Part shown: piece by piece, positions 1-8,612 of the stretch
Numbering within the stretch: position 1 is the stretch's first letter
How the letters are laid out: every line of letters begins with the position of its first letter
Source of the DNA: Nitrospirales bacterium
GTDB taxonomy: Bacteria > Nitrospirota > Nitrospiria > Nitrospirales > UBA8639
Direction of reading: 5' to 3'
Length of the DNA: 64,000 nucleotides
Assembly: GCA_029261355.1 (NCBI GenBank)
Contig: JAJDBM010000061.1
Coordinates: 186,001-250,000, forward strand
Notes under the pieces: generated by a model
The model's input: the letters and a program-made list of their open reading frames with translations, nothing else
The model's database searches: none
Told to the model about the DNA's origin: nothing
Position numbers and translations under genes: made by a program

Positions 1-1893
1 GATGATCCTCGTTACCAACAACATATCGTCATCATCTTTCTGGAAATGGATGAATTTATCGGTAATTCACAAGAATATATGAAAATCGCTGCCGACCGGA
101 TCAAAAGTAACTTAGGCTCTTCCGTGTATACCCCGCTCGATGTCGCTAGCGACGTGAACGGTGCCACTAACATTGCTGGTCCCTGCGTTGGCATTCCTAG
201 CGATTTAACCCCAAAAATGATGCTAGACCAGAATAAACGCGTGGTGATTTATCGCGACGGTTCCACTAAATGTAAATCCATCAACCCGGATCTGAGAGAT
301 CTGGTGTTCAAAGGGCTAGGCGACATCGACAAAACCTGGGAAGATCGGACTAACATTAGCGCTTCTTCTGACAAGGGAATATTTGCGAATTTTTCTAAGT
401 CTGACGTGACCCATCTGTTCGAAAACGGGATGAATCTTGTCAACCTAGATAAGATTAATGTGGGTGGAAATGGCCTCCCCACTGACCTAGACGATTTTGA
501 TGGCGCGGTATGGACTTGGGCCACTCGTGAACCGAATAATGCTGGAAATAATGAACACTGTGCCGCCCAAGGGTACGGACAGGGATATCGTTGGTATGAC
601 ATGGCGTGCAGTAAATCGTATCAGTTCGCCTGCGAAAATAGCGCCGGCCAATGGGCCGTCACGAAGGCAAAAGGGTCTTGGTCAGAAGGACAGGCTCAAT
701 GCCAACAAGTCCTCCCAAAAGGGAGTTATAACTTTAGCACCCCAGTGAACGCCCAAGCCAATCGCTCGTTAACCTGGGCCAAATCGAATGCTGCTGACTG
801 GGTCTGGCTTAACGCGACGGATCAGAGCAAAAAAGGCACGTGGGAGATCAAACACCGATACAACAACCCGCCAAAAACGCGCACGAAAGCCAAACGTGAG
901 GATTTCTCAGTCAATATTGAGGGGCATGGCCTTGACTATGGCAAGTGGAAAGGCATGACCTATTGTCCTCCCGGTACTTATGCCTCCGGATACGGCATCC
1001 GGATAGAAGATAGACAAGGAAGCAACAATTCTGATGATGATTCGGCCGCAAATTCCGTCACCCTCGTTTGCAAAGGCAAGGACACAGGCAAGGTCATTGA
1101 GCCCTTGCAAGTCAGTCCTCATGCCGGATTTTGGGGAACGTGGAACCACGCTGCTTGCCCCGACGGACAGTATATCACGGGGTTGCAGCCAAGAGTTGAA
1201 AGCCCTCAACACAAAGGCGATGACACTGCCCTAAACACCATTCAGGTGATGTGTGATCGGAAGAGCGTACTCCGAGCTCACACTGGTCATTTTGGAGACT
1301 GGAAACCTTGGCAACATTGTCCTGTCCACACCGCTGTGTGCGGAGTCGATTTAAATATTGAAAACAAGCAAACAGGAAGTGAGGCTGATAATACGGCGCT
1401 GAACAAGGTGAAATTGGCTTGTTGCTCTCTCCCCATCGTGACGAATGGGCGGGTACGTGGCTACGACCGACCCGGTCATGACTATTTGTCGAGTCTCCAG
1501 CCTAATCGAGAGAGTTGTCAGTCCGCCTGCGCCAAGGATGCCCCCTGTAAAGCCTGGAGCTTCCAACACCCCACTGTTGGGATCTTTGGCACCTGTTATT
1601 TGAAAGATTCGATACCTACAGCTGTGAAGAATGATTGTTGTAGTTCCGGTATAAAGACGGATGAGACTTTTCAACCTGGCTACGACCGACTCGGTCAAGA
1701 CTATTCTACCAAGAACCCTCCTAATCCTGAGCAGTGTCAGGCCCATTGTGCCAACGAGGACCGCTGCAAAGCCTGGACCTTCAAACACCCCGATTCAACT
1801 GGGACCAAGGGCATCTGTTATCTCAAAGAATCGGTGCCTGCTCCCGTGGCGAATGATTGTTGTACTTCCGGGGTGAAGGGCGGCGACTTATAA
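1..1893 (+). CDS. Secreted-type multidomain protein: C-type lectin, VMO-I and PAN domains (5' partial)
   Basis: The frame is open to the first base of the window, so the true start lies upstream. Counting from the first in-window Met (base 46), a C-type-lectin-like domain ends near residue 197: it has the carbohydrate-type EPN motif (162-164), WYD (183-185) and Cys188/Cys196. A second, shorter lectin-like unit follows (about 203-267, with WLNATD). Residues about 293-460 are three repeats of one pattern (G-W, Cys, then D-x-A-x-N-x-hydrophobic-x-Cys) matching the three-fold beta-prism of vitelline membrane outer layer protein I. Two Cys-rich PAN/apple domains (about 470-535 and 545-607) close the protein. 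All are extracellular carbohydrate- or protein-binding modules, so a surface or secreted adhesion role is inferred. No catalytic domain is visible. Confidence 0.8.
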   Translation, partial: DDPRYQQHIVIIFLEMDEFIGNSQEYMKIAADRIKSNLGSSVYTPLDVASDVNGATNIAGPCVGIPSDLTPKMMLDQNKRVVIYRDGSTKCKSINPDLRDLVFKGLGDIDKTWEDRTNISASSDKGIFANFSKSDVTHLFENGMNLVNLDKINVGGNGLPTDLDDFDGAVWTWATREPNNAGNNEHCAAQGYGQGYRWYDMACSKSYQFACENSAGQWAVTKAKGSWSEGQAQCQQVLPKGSYNFSTPVNAQANRSLTWAKSNAADWVWLNATDQSKKGTWEIKHRYNNPPKTRTKAKREDFSVNIEGHGLDYGKWKGMTYCPPGTYASGYGIRIEDRQGSNNSDDDSAANSVTLVCKGKDTGKVIEPLQVSPHAGFWGTWNHAACPDGQYITGLQPRVESPQHKGDDTALNTIQVMCDRKSVLRAHTGHFGDWKPWQHCPVHTAVCGVDLNIENKQTGSEADNTALNKVKLACCSLPIVTNGRVRGYDRPGHDYLSSLQPNRESCQSACAKDAPCKAWSFQHPTVGIFGTCYLKDSIPTAVKNDCCSSGIKTDETFQPGYDRLGQDYSTKNPPNPEQCQAHCANEDRCKAWTFKHPDSTGTKGICYLKESVPAPVANDCCTSGVKGGDL

Positions 1894-2371
1894 ATCTCTG
1901 GATGTGACCTGAGGCGTGATCGTGATACCGGTCGGGGTACGTCTGTACCCCGACCAAAAAAGGGACAGGAGAAAAAAGGGCAAGTTCCGCATGGCGAATC
2001 ATTGAACAACAGCCATGGTTGAAACCCGTCGTGTCTAGATCAAGCATTTTTCCAGTCGCGGGAATACGCCCCTCATTGCCAGGCATTATCCTTGTTGGTC
2101 AATAAACACACTCACCGCCGCTACCAGACGCTCCTTCCACAGATACGGATCGCGTTCTCGCTTTCAGTTTGAATTGTCGCTTTCGTGAAAAGCGGAAATT
2201 CAGAACAATGCAATTTCAATAACTGACATTGTTGAGTGCCAAGCCTATTTTGGCTTTTATGTCTAAAAGAGCCAAAAGCAAAAATGAGAATATGCTAAAA
2301 ATATAAGTGGCACAATCAGATTTTCTTGCATTAGTTGAAAGCAATGAATGGGTTTAAGAATGTCAGCAGAA
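1894..2371. other. Intergenic region between convergent genes
   Basis: No coding region is convincing here. It holds the hairpin at 1930-1955 and, just after it, two near-identical A6-GGG tracts with a GGGACAGG core. This is reminiscent of REP-like elements linked to IS200-type transposases, but the copy is too short to classify. The rest is AT-rich with no clear promoter. Confidence 0.5.
1930..1955 (+). terminator. Perfect 11-bp hairpin without a U-tract
   Basis: GGTCGGGGTAC pairs perfectly with GTACCCCGACC across a GTCT loop, 37 bases after the lectin/VMO-I stop codon. It is followed by A6 rather than T's, so it is not a canonical intrinsic terminator. It may protect the 3' end, or be half of a repeat element. 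Confidence 0.45.
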
Positions 2372-4075
2372 TTATGAGGTAGGTTTTCTCTTTTTGGGAA
2401 AAGCTACCGCCTTAAGCATTTCGGCTGCAGTTTGACGGACGGCTTTTGTCACTTCGACTCCACCGAGCATACGAGAGATTTCGTCTTCCCGTTCCCTCTC
2501 AACAAGCTGACGCACCCGCGTGACAGTTTTGTTTTCATTGACTTCTTTTTCAATGTGATAATGCGCATGGGCTTGTGAGGCGAGCTGAGGTAGGTGGGTG
2601 ATACAAAAGACCTGATGGTATTGGGATAAATCGCGTAGACGCTGTCCAATCACGTTCCCTACCCCACCACCAACTCCTGCATCAACTTCATCAAATACTA
2701 ACACGGGTATTTTGTCTGCATCGGAAAGCACTGACTTCATAGCCAACATGACTCGAGACAGCTCACCTCCAGAGGCAATCTTGGCTAGCGGATGCAATGG
2801 TTCCCCTGGATTGGCTGAAAACATAAACTCGACTGTGTCCTTTCCAGTCTGACCAAACTTCTCAACATCGGATAATGCATCTACCTGAACAGTCAGTCGG
2901 ACGTCACTCATTTTCAGTTCGGTGAGTTCCTCGGCGATCTTTTTTTCAAATTTCTTTGCTGCCTTCTGACGTTTACCTGAGAGATCTTGTGCAACTTTTT
3001 CTACTTGTCCACGAGAGGCCTCTACTTGTTTATGCAATCGCTCAATTTGCTGATCAACGTCGGTGTTGCCGCTTAGTTCGGCCTCCAAATCTTCCTGTAC
3101 CACGAGTAACTCATCGACTGAAGCTTTGTACTTCTTTTTCAGTCGCTGAAGTTTAGCGATGCGATCATCCAGTTCCCCAAGTCGTCCAGGATCATACTCA
3201 AGCGTTTCACGATAGTTTCGAAGACCATCTGCATATTCTCGTAGTGTAACAGCAGCGCTCTCCCCTAACGGAGACCATTCCTTGACGCTTGAATCAATAT
3301 TCTCGAGTTCTTGGATACGGTTGGTGATAACTTGCAGCCGTTCCACCACCGAAGCGTCGCCTTCATAAAGCAATTGATAGGACTGCTCAACGATTTCACC
3401 AATCCGCTCACGATGCCGTAGCCGTTGATGCTCTTGCGTCAACGACTCTTCTTCGCCAACTTTCAGATTGGCGTCTCGCAATTCCTGACATTGGAATTGC
3501 TTCATCTCTAGATGCTGGCTCTGCTCATCACGCTTCGCCATCGTCTCCGCCAACGTCTGCTCCTGCAGACGCCATTCTTGATAGGTTTGCGCATAAGATT
3601 CCCTTAACTCCTTCGTCCGGCCAAATCCGTCTAACACATCGAGTTGTGCCAGTGCGGACAAGAGAGACTGCTGATCATGTTGCCCGTGAATATCTATTAG
3701 GTTTTGTGTTAATGCTTGCACGTTTTGTATGGGCATGAGCGACCCATTAATGTAGGTTTTATTTTTCCCAGAACGGGAAAGTACTCGCCTGACAATCAGC
3801 TCATCTTCATCGGAACCCAGCAGATCCTGCTCTCGAAGAAGTGCAATTACCGGACTATTGTGAGGTAAAGCGAAGGCGGCTTCGATGGTGGCTTGCTCTG
3901 CTCCTGAGCGTATGTGTTCCGCTGAGGCTCGGCCACCAGCGATAAGCTCTAGGGCATCAACGAGCAAAGACTTCCCTGCACCTGTTTCGCCGGTGAGGAC
4001 AATAAATCCTACCGGAAATTCAAGTTGCAGTTGATCAATCAGCGCGAAATGAGAAATGCGGAGCTCGGTGAGCAT
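2372..4075 (-). CDS. recN: DNA repair protein RecN
   Basis: SMC-like ATPase for recombinational repair of double-strand breaks. The N-terminus has Walker A GETGAGKS (residues 29-36), a long charged coiled-coil middle, the ABC signature ASGGELSRV and Walker B VLVFDEVDAGVGG. The 567 residues match the family length. The ATG gives the typical MLTELRI-FALI start. A thioredoxin gene lies 25 bases upstream on the same strand, so the two may be co-transcribed. Confidence 0.96.
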   Translation of the reverse strand: MLTELRISHFALIDQLQLEFPVGFIVLTGETGAGKSLLVDALELIAGGRASAEHIRSGAEQATIEAAFALPHNSPVIALLREQDLLGSDEDELIVRRVLSRSGKNKTYINGSLMPIQNVQALTQNLIDIHGQHDQQSLLSALAQLDVLDGFGRTKELRESYAQTYQEWRLQEQTLAETMAKRDEQSQHLEMKQFQCQELRDANLKVGEEESLTQEHQRLRHRERIGEIVEQSYQLLYEGDASVVERLQVITNRIQELENIDSSVKEWSPLGESAAVTLREYADGLRNYRETLEYDPGRLGELDDRIAKLQRLKKKYKASVDELLVVQEDLEAELSGNTDVDQQIERLHKQVEASRGQVEKVAQDLSGKRQKAAKKFEKKIAEELTELKMSDVRLTVQVDALSDVEKFGQTGKDTVEFMFSANPGEPLHPLAKIASGGELSRVMLAMKSVLSDADKIPVLVFDEVDAGVGGGVGNVIGQRLRDLSQYHQVFCITHLPQLASQAHAHYHIEKEVNENKTVTRVRQLVEREREDEISRMLGGVEVTKAVRQTAAEMLKAVAFPKKRKPTS

Positions 4076-4100
4076 AGAACCCCGTCATCAACGCAACGAC

Positions 4101-4448
4101 CTACGCCGTTGCGGATGAATCTGCAAGGAGGGCATCAATGACTTGTTTAAATTGTTGCTTCGATCGAGCACCCACGATTTTCTCGACTGGCTCGCCGCCC
4201 TTAAAGAATAATATCGTCGGTATGCTCATGATTTGAAACTTTCCTGCGACCTCAGGAACTTCATCGGTGTTCAGTTTCATAACTTTTAATTTACCTTGAT
4301 ATTCTTGGGCCAATTCTTCCACCACTGGAGCAACCATCTGACATGGCCCACACCACACTGCCCAAAAATCAACCATGACGATATCTGAGGATGTCGCAAC
4401 TTCCGTTTCCCAATTTTCTGCCGTAGCTGCTGCAACCAATGTGGACAC
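4101..4448 (-). CDS. trxA: Thioredoxin
   Basis: Small cytoplasmic disulfide reductase with the active site WCGPC, followed by the conserved PTILFFKGGE strand with its cis-Pro. It is single-domain, without a signal peptide. Two GTG codons compete as start. The outer one (4454) abuts the AAAGGGG ribosome-binding site. The inner one (4448) sits five bases after it and is preferred, giving an MSTLVAAAT start. It lies just upstream of recN on the same strand. Confidence 0.93.
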   Translation of the reverse strand: MSTLVAAATAENWETEVATSSDIVMVDFWAVWCGPCQMVAPVVEELAQEYQGKLKVMKLNTDEVPEVAGKFQIMSIPTILFFKGGEPVEKIVGARSKQQFKQVIDALLADSSATA

Positions 4449-4620
4449 GCGCACCCCCTTTGCAATTCAATAAGTGAAATCAATTTTCTTTCTGACTTCA
4501 TCCTAAACTGAGGTTCCAGATACTGTCAACAATTATGCGTATTTCGTCGCTCGTTGTTCGTATCTCCTCACTGGCGTTTCGCTGTCCTATTCTCTCGCCT
4601 TAAATCTAACGTCACGCGCC

Positions 4621-5178
4621 TTACCAATCCCATTTCTCTGGCACCCCGGACCACCAATCATCGAGATTGGCCTTTCGCCATTTTGTCTGTTGTATCCACA
4701 TTTTTTTTGTACGTTTTTGATCAAGACGATTGGCCATACCTGAAGTGATATCAAATTGTTGGCGAAGGCCCTCGTGCATCATTTCTCGCGCCATGCGCGA
4801 CATCGCATTGGGTGGATCGATAATATCGATCAACTCTCGTGATGTGAGATTTAATGCAACCTGCCCCACTTTGACCCAATCATCTTTTTTCTGCAATGCT
4901 GCCAGATACCCGTCAATGGCTTCATAAACATATGCTAAATAGACATAGCCTTCCACAGAAGGATATTCATCCAAATACTGCTGACAGGCTTCAACGGCAC
5001 GCCGGTAATCTCCTGCAGCCATATAGACTTTTGCCCGATGCAGATGTGTCGCAGAAACCGCTTGTTGAATTCTTTGCTTCGCCTCGACCTGTTGGACGGT
5101 TAATCCCTCCACACCACTAAGAACAAAGAGCATCACATATCCAAGAAGAACTGCATACATCCTATCTTTTTTTATCAT
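4621..5178 (-). CDS. Exported protein with TPR-like repeats, function unknown
   Basis: 185 residues. The N-terminus is a signal peptide (basic MIKKDR, hydrophobic stretch to about residue 25). It is followed by helical segments of TPR character (HRAKVYMAAGDYRRAVEACQ and the next 25 residues). The C-terminal half is Trp- and Lys-rich with no motif I recognise. A GAGGAGG ribosome-binding site precedes the ATG with good spacing. No enzyme residues are evident, so a periplasmic scaffolding role is only a guess. Confidence 0.7.
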   Translation of the reverse strand: MIKKDRMYAVLLGYVMLFVLSGVEGLTVQQVEAKQRIQQAVSATHLHRAKVYMAAGDYRRAVEACQQYLDEYPSVEGYVYLAYVYEAIDGYLAALQKKDDWVKVGQVALNLTSRELIDIIDPPNAMSRMAREMMHEGLRQQFDITSGMANRLDQKRTKKMWIQQTKWRKANLDDWWSGVPEKWDW

Positions 5179-5533
5179 GATGGCCTCCTCGTTATCATGT
5201 TGGATGATCTTAATGAGTCCTTAGTTCTATCACTAGTCTAGTCCCCCCACCAAATCACCGTTAACAACTGACGTTCTGAATGTCATTTCCTTTAACACAT
5301 GCGAAGGAATCATTAACAGATTCATTGTTTACCAGAAGGTCGTCAATTGTACTGTTCACTCAAAACCTTCCATATTTTCATCAATTCCGCTACAAGTAGC
5401 AGCCAATCCTGTCCGTGGCTCCTAAGGCATAACCCTTGCGAATAGAACTATCTCAAGCGCAGTAATTATTGAGTCATATTTTCTGTGAAATGGGACATAC
5501 AGGATCTTCAACCTTCATAATGGTGAATAACTT
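5179..5533. other. Divergent intergenic region
   Basis: Separates two divergently transcribed exported-protein genes and should hold both promoters. I see no strong -35/-10 pair, inverted repeat or RNA structure in it. Confidence 0.5.
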
Positions 5534-6115
5534 ATGTTTTCAGCTCTTTTAGAAAAAAAATACCCACTGTTAAGTTTTGGCATCGTGATACTCATTGCCA
5601 TTTTCCTACCAGACGGGACGAACAATACCGCGGCATTTTCGTCATCCTCTCTCCTTACTGAATATTCGAGCCCTGGTACATTGAACGCACAACACGTAAC
5701 AGGAACCCCAGCCCCACTTTCTGATGAACATCTTGCGGCCTTAACCATTTATTTAGAAGCGCGGGGAGAAAGTTTTGCTGGAAAAATGGCCGTGGCCGCA
5801 GTGATTCGGAATAGAATGGAGGCCCAATATCAAAGTGATGGATCGGTCAAAGGGACCGTCTTGAAGCGTTTCCAGTTTCAACCGTGGAATCAGGCGAAAC
5901 CTGAAGATGTGCGGTTCACTATTAGCCCATCACGAATGCGTGACAGTCTTCTTGCCTGGAAAATGGTACAGGATGGACGGGAAGTCGTCCAGGGTGCTCT
6001 CTTGTTCTATAATCCTCGATTGGTCGAGGCTCCTCGATGGGCGACCGTTAGCCACAAAGTCGCTTCAATTGGCGGGCATGAATTCTTTGTCCCTCCTGGA
6101 AGACAGCAAGTCTAA
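5534..6115 (+). CDS. SleB/CwlJ-type cell wall hydrolase
   Basis: 193 residues. An N-terminal membrane or signal segment (about 9-27) anchors or exports the protein. The rest is a hydrolase_2 domain: LTIYLEARGES with the catalytic Glu of the SleB lytic-transglycosylase family, followed by GKMAVAAVIRNRM and a second conserved block near FQFQPWN. It should cut peptidoglycan glycan strands in the periplasm. Homologues in non-sporing Gram-negatives are wall-remodelling enzymes, not germination enzymes. It converges with the sigma gene, with only 10 bases between stop codons. Confidence 0.85.
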   Translation: MFSALLEKKYPLLSFGIVILIAIFLPDGTNNTAAFSSSSLLTEYSSPGTLNAQHVTGTPAPLSDEHLAALTIYLEARGESFAGKMAVAAVIRNRMEAQYQSDGSVKGTVLKRFQFQPWNQAKPEDVRFTISPSRMRDSLLAWKMVQDGREVVQGALLFYNPRLVEAPRWATVSHKVASIGGHEFFVPPGRQQV

Positions 6116-6125
6116 GTCTTTCGAC

Positions 6126-7007
6126 TTATGATAGCGGATTTGGAGAATCAACAGAATGACGCTTTGCGCTCAAACGTTTTCCCTTGACGTTCTGGGGCTT
6201 GATTTTAGAAGGCTGAGCAACATCAATCTCCAGTAAGGCGACTTGCAACTTTCGTAAAATCTCAGCATGTATTCGGCAAACGCCTGACTCCGTTAAGCTA
6301 AGGGTTTGGCCGATTTCCTTCATTGTTAACCCCTGAAAATAATATTGGTGCATGACATCTTGTTGCCGACCTGATAAATGCGTGATGGCCATTTCAAGCG
6401 CTTGATTAGTTTCTGAGGAGACACACAGCGCATATGGGTCTAGCTGTTCTTCATCGGGAAGCACGTCCTTGAGCGTATAGCCTTCATCGTGAGTTCCCAT
6501 TGGGTCGTCAAGACTCAACATCCTCGTATCGTATGCAGATGATGCATCTAACTCTTCCTGGGTAAGCCCGAGCAACTCTGCAATTTCATGTCGTGCAGGA
6601 GGTCTCCCTTCCCTTCGCACAAACGCGGCACTCGCCTGGTAAATTTGATCCTTCCTGGCACGAACTGAACGCGGGATCCAATCCATCGCGCGCATTTCAT
6701 CAAGCATCATTCCTCGAATTCGATATTCAGCAAACGTCCGAAACTTTATGGCTCTCTCAGAATCAAATCGAGCTAGAGCCCCTAACAAACCAATTATCCC
6801 AACACTCGTCAGATCTTCTGCGTCCAGAGATGAAGGATTCCTAAACGCTAATCCTCGGGCAATCCGACGGATCAGGGGAAGGAACTCTCGAACAACTTCA
6901 CTAGGATCCTGAGGCAGCCGTGGAGAAGTGGTCTCAGATCCATCACTAGAAGCCTCTGATTCATGTATACAATCTGGCAAAAAATGTGATTTCATTGACT
7001 CATCCAT
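6126..7007 (-). CDS. fliA: FliA/WhiG-family RNA polymerase sigma factor
   Basis: 293 residues. After an acidic unstructured N-terminus (about 1-40), sigma region 2 includes DAEDLTSVGIIGLLGALARF and the hallmark MLDEMRAMDWIPRSVR of the sigma-28 class. Region 3 (EIAELLGLTQEEL) and a region 4 helix-turn-helix (LTMKEIGQTLSLTESGVCRIH) follow. Sigma-28 factors direct flagellar and chemotaxis late genes. No flagellar gene is nearby, so the regulon is not shown here. The C-terminal basic tail (KIKPQNVKGKRLSAKRHS) is longer than usual. The c-di-GMP riboswitch and terminator just upstream imply control by c-di-GMP. Confidence 0.92.
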   Translation of the reverse strand: MDESMKSHFLPDCIHESEASSDGSETTSPRLPQDPSEVVREFLPLIRRIARGLAFRNPSSLDAEDLTSVGIIGLLGALARFDSERAIKFRTFAEYRIRGMMLDEMRAMDWIPRSVRARKDQIYQASAAFVRREGRPPARHEIAELLGLTQEELDASSAYDTRMLSLDDPMGTHDEGYTLKDVLPDEEQLDPYALCVSSETNQALEMAITHLSGRQQDVMHQYYFQGLTMKEIGQTLSLTESGVCRIHAEILRKLQVALLEIDVAQPSKIKPQNVKGKRLSAKRHSVDSPNPLS

Positions 7008-7066
7008 CTTAAAAATTCCTGTCCCTCATTCGCGACTCTCCACATCAATACCCTAAGAAATACGGC

Positions 7067-7104
7067 TAAAAAAAAAGCGCCCATCCAGAAGGAAGAGCGC
7101 TTTA
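7067..7104 (-). terminator. Intrinsic terminator, expression platform of the riboswitch
   Basis: On the minus strand AAAGCGC and GCGCTTT close a stem of about 13 pairs with one mismatch and a TTCT loop, followed directly by a run of nine T's. It lies 26 bases after the c-di-GMP aptamer and 60 bases before the sigma-factor ATG. It is therefore placed to decide read-through into the gene. Confidence 0.88.
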
Positions 7105-7129
7105 CACAACAGCACACATCATCTTCTCT

Positions 7130-7227
7130 CCAGTGCGGCAACCAGACGAACCTACCGGAACACTCGGTCCCTCTAGGTTTCTTGGCTTTGCGTCCTATCC
7201 TCACGGATAGTTTGCGTTTGTCACCTG
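7130..7227 (-). promoter_or_regulatory. Cyclic di-GMP-I (GEMM-I) riboswitch
   Basis: Read on the minus strand, the sequence shows the GEMM-I landmarks in order. GCAAAC is followed by a stem capped by a GUGA tetraloop (CUAUCC/GGAUAG) and then the near-invariant GGACGCAAAGCC. Next comes CCUA pairing into the second stem, ending in CCGGUAGGU, and a closing GGUUGCCG. This aligns base for base with the core of the Vibrio cholerae Vc2 aptamer. It lies in the leader of the FliA-type sigma gene with a terminator between. The sign of regulation (on or off with ligand) cannot be read by eye. Confidence 0.93.
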
Positions 7228-7522
7228 TTCGTCGTTACATCATCTCACAGTCTTTCACTACCTCCCTGATACAGACTCACCAGTCTTCTTATCGGAACAA
7301 TCGTGTATGGAGTTGAGGCTTATCCTCACTCAACAACCAGCCAGAAGATGCCTCAAATACATCATGGCCAACGAACTCAATAGAATTGAACACAAATAGG
7401 TCACATGGAAATTGTGTTTAGGTAAAAATATTACAAGGAGTATTGAGTGGAGTCGAATTGAAGCGAAATAAGGTACAAAATACAGGCAGGAAGCCATTCA
7501 GATGGGGAACCTATTATGGTGA
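7228..7522. other. Region upstream of the riboswitch
   Basis: Between the aptamer and the end of lptG. It must contain the promoter for the sigma-factor transcript, but I see no convincing -35/-10 pair on the minus strand and no gene. Confidence 0.4.
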
Positions 7523-8611
7523 TCAACGAATTTTCAAAAATAGATTTAACCCAACAACAAAAAACATCGCACTCGCAAACCACCCAGCGGCTATTGGGAG
7601 CAACGCACCATTTCTCCCCAACACCACTCCAAATGAATGTGTCACCCAAAATAAAAACCCAATGCCTAATGCTTGTCCAATACCTTTTGCGACAGCATGC
7701 CCTCTTCCGCCTGATCCGAATAAACCGATTGCCATCCCCACAATCGTCATGACAAACGTCATCGTTGAAAAAGCCATTCGCCCCCAATAATCAGTGGCAA
7801 AACGGCTACTACTATGTCCATCACGTGTCAATCGTTGAATATATGCATCCAATTGATGAAAAGTCATATTTTTCGAATCCAACGATAACCAGGTTTGAAA
7901 ATCTTCGGGGGTAAGTGGGAGTCCAATGAGCAACTCTGAGTATCGGTCAGCCATAACACGACCATCGGGTTCAACCAACCGCTGAGTTGCCTCTTTCAAA
8001 GTCCATCCCTCTGACCTGTATAGGGCTTCTGGAGATTCAATAATCTCACGAAGTTGAAACTGCTCATTCATCCGGTAAAGTTTGATCGAGCTGAGACGAG
8101 ACCCATTGTCTTTGACTGAACCAATTTTAAGTAAACCATCTTGTCCTAACCGCAGCCACACCCGATCTGGAGTAACGGAAAGAGCAGCAGGCTTTTTTTC
8201 AATCAGAACGGTTCTCACATACTCGGCATGAATGTTGGCCAGAGGCACGAAGACTGCGGTAAAACTAAACAGGATTGCACTCACAATAATCCCAAATCCA
8301 ACAAACGGTGAGGCAATCTGATAAAAGCTCACACCACAGCTCCGCATCGCCGTGATTTCTTGATTTTTATTCATGGCTCCAATCGTCAAGAGGGTGCCCA
8401 TCAAGGCCGCTAATGGGGTAATTTGAAAACTAATATCTGGGATACGGTAGAAGAAAAATGCGAGCATGGCAGACAAGTCAGCATCGTATTTTAAAAATTT
8501 TCGAAGTTTTTCGAAAAAGTCGACCACCAAATAGACCGTCAATAACGCACTTAAGCACATCAGGAAAACCTTGGCATATTGACGAAATATGTACCAGAAC
8601 AATAACCCCAT
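7523..8611 (-). CDS. lptG: LPS export permease, LptG-like
   Basis: YjgP/YjgQ-family inner-membrane subunit of the Lpt ABC exporter, which extracts LPS and feeds it to the periplasmic bridge. 362 residues: three N-terminal membrane spans, with the family motif ELTAMRS-like (NQEITAMRSCGVS), a periplasmic beta-jellyroll middle, and three C-terminal spans. It starts one base after the lptF stop codon (TAA-C-ATG), so the pair is translationally coupled. LptF and LptG are hard to tell apart by sequence; the order follows the usual lptF-lptG arrangement. Confidence 0.88.
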   Translation of the reverse strand: MGLLFWYIFRQYAKVFLMCLSALLTVYLVVDFFEKLRKFLKYDADLSAMLAFFFYRIPDISFQITPLAALMGTLLTIGAMNKNQEITAMRSCGVSFYQIASPFVGFGIIVSAILFSFTAVFVPLANIHAEYVRTVLIEKKPAALSVTPDRVWLRLGQDGLLKIGSVKDNGSRLSSIKLYRMNEQFQLREIIESPEALYRSEGWTLKEATQRLVEPDGRVMADRYSELLIGLPLTPEDFQTWLSLDSKNMTFHQLDAYIQRLTRDGHSSSRFATDYWGRMAFSTMTFVMTIVGMAIGLFGSGGRGHAVAKGIGQALGIGFLFWVTHSFGVVLGRNGALLPIAAGWFASAMFFVVGLNLFLKIR

Positions 8612-8612
8612 G

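Noticed and set aside
6992-7204. 70-residue minus-strand ORF over the riboswitch
   Set aside because: Its codons coincide with aptamer and terminator stems and it overlaps the sigma-factor start; RNA structure explains the sequence better.
7431-7790. Paired ORFs on both strands over the lptG 3' end
   Set aside because: The lptG frame shows the conserved membrane spans; the others are shadows.
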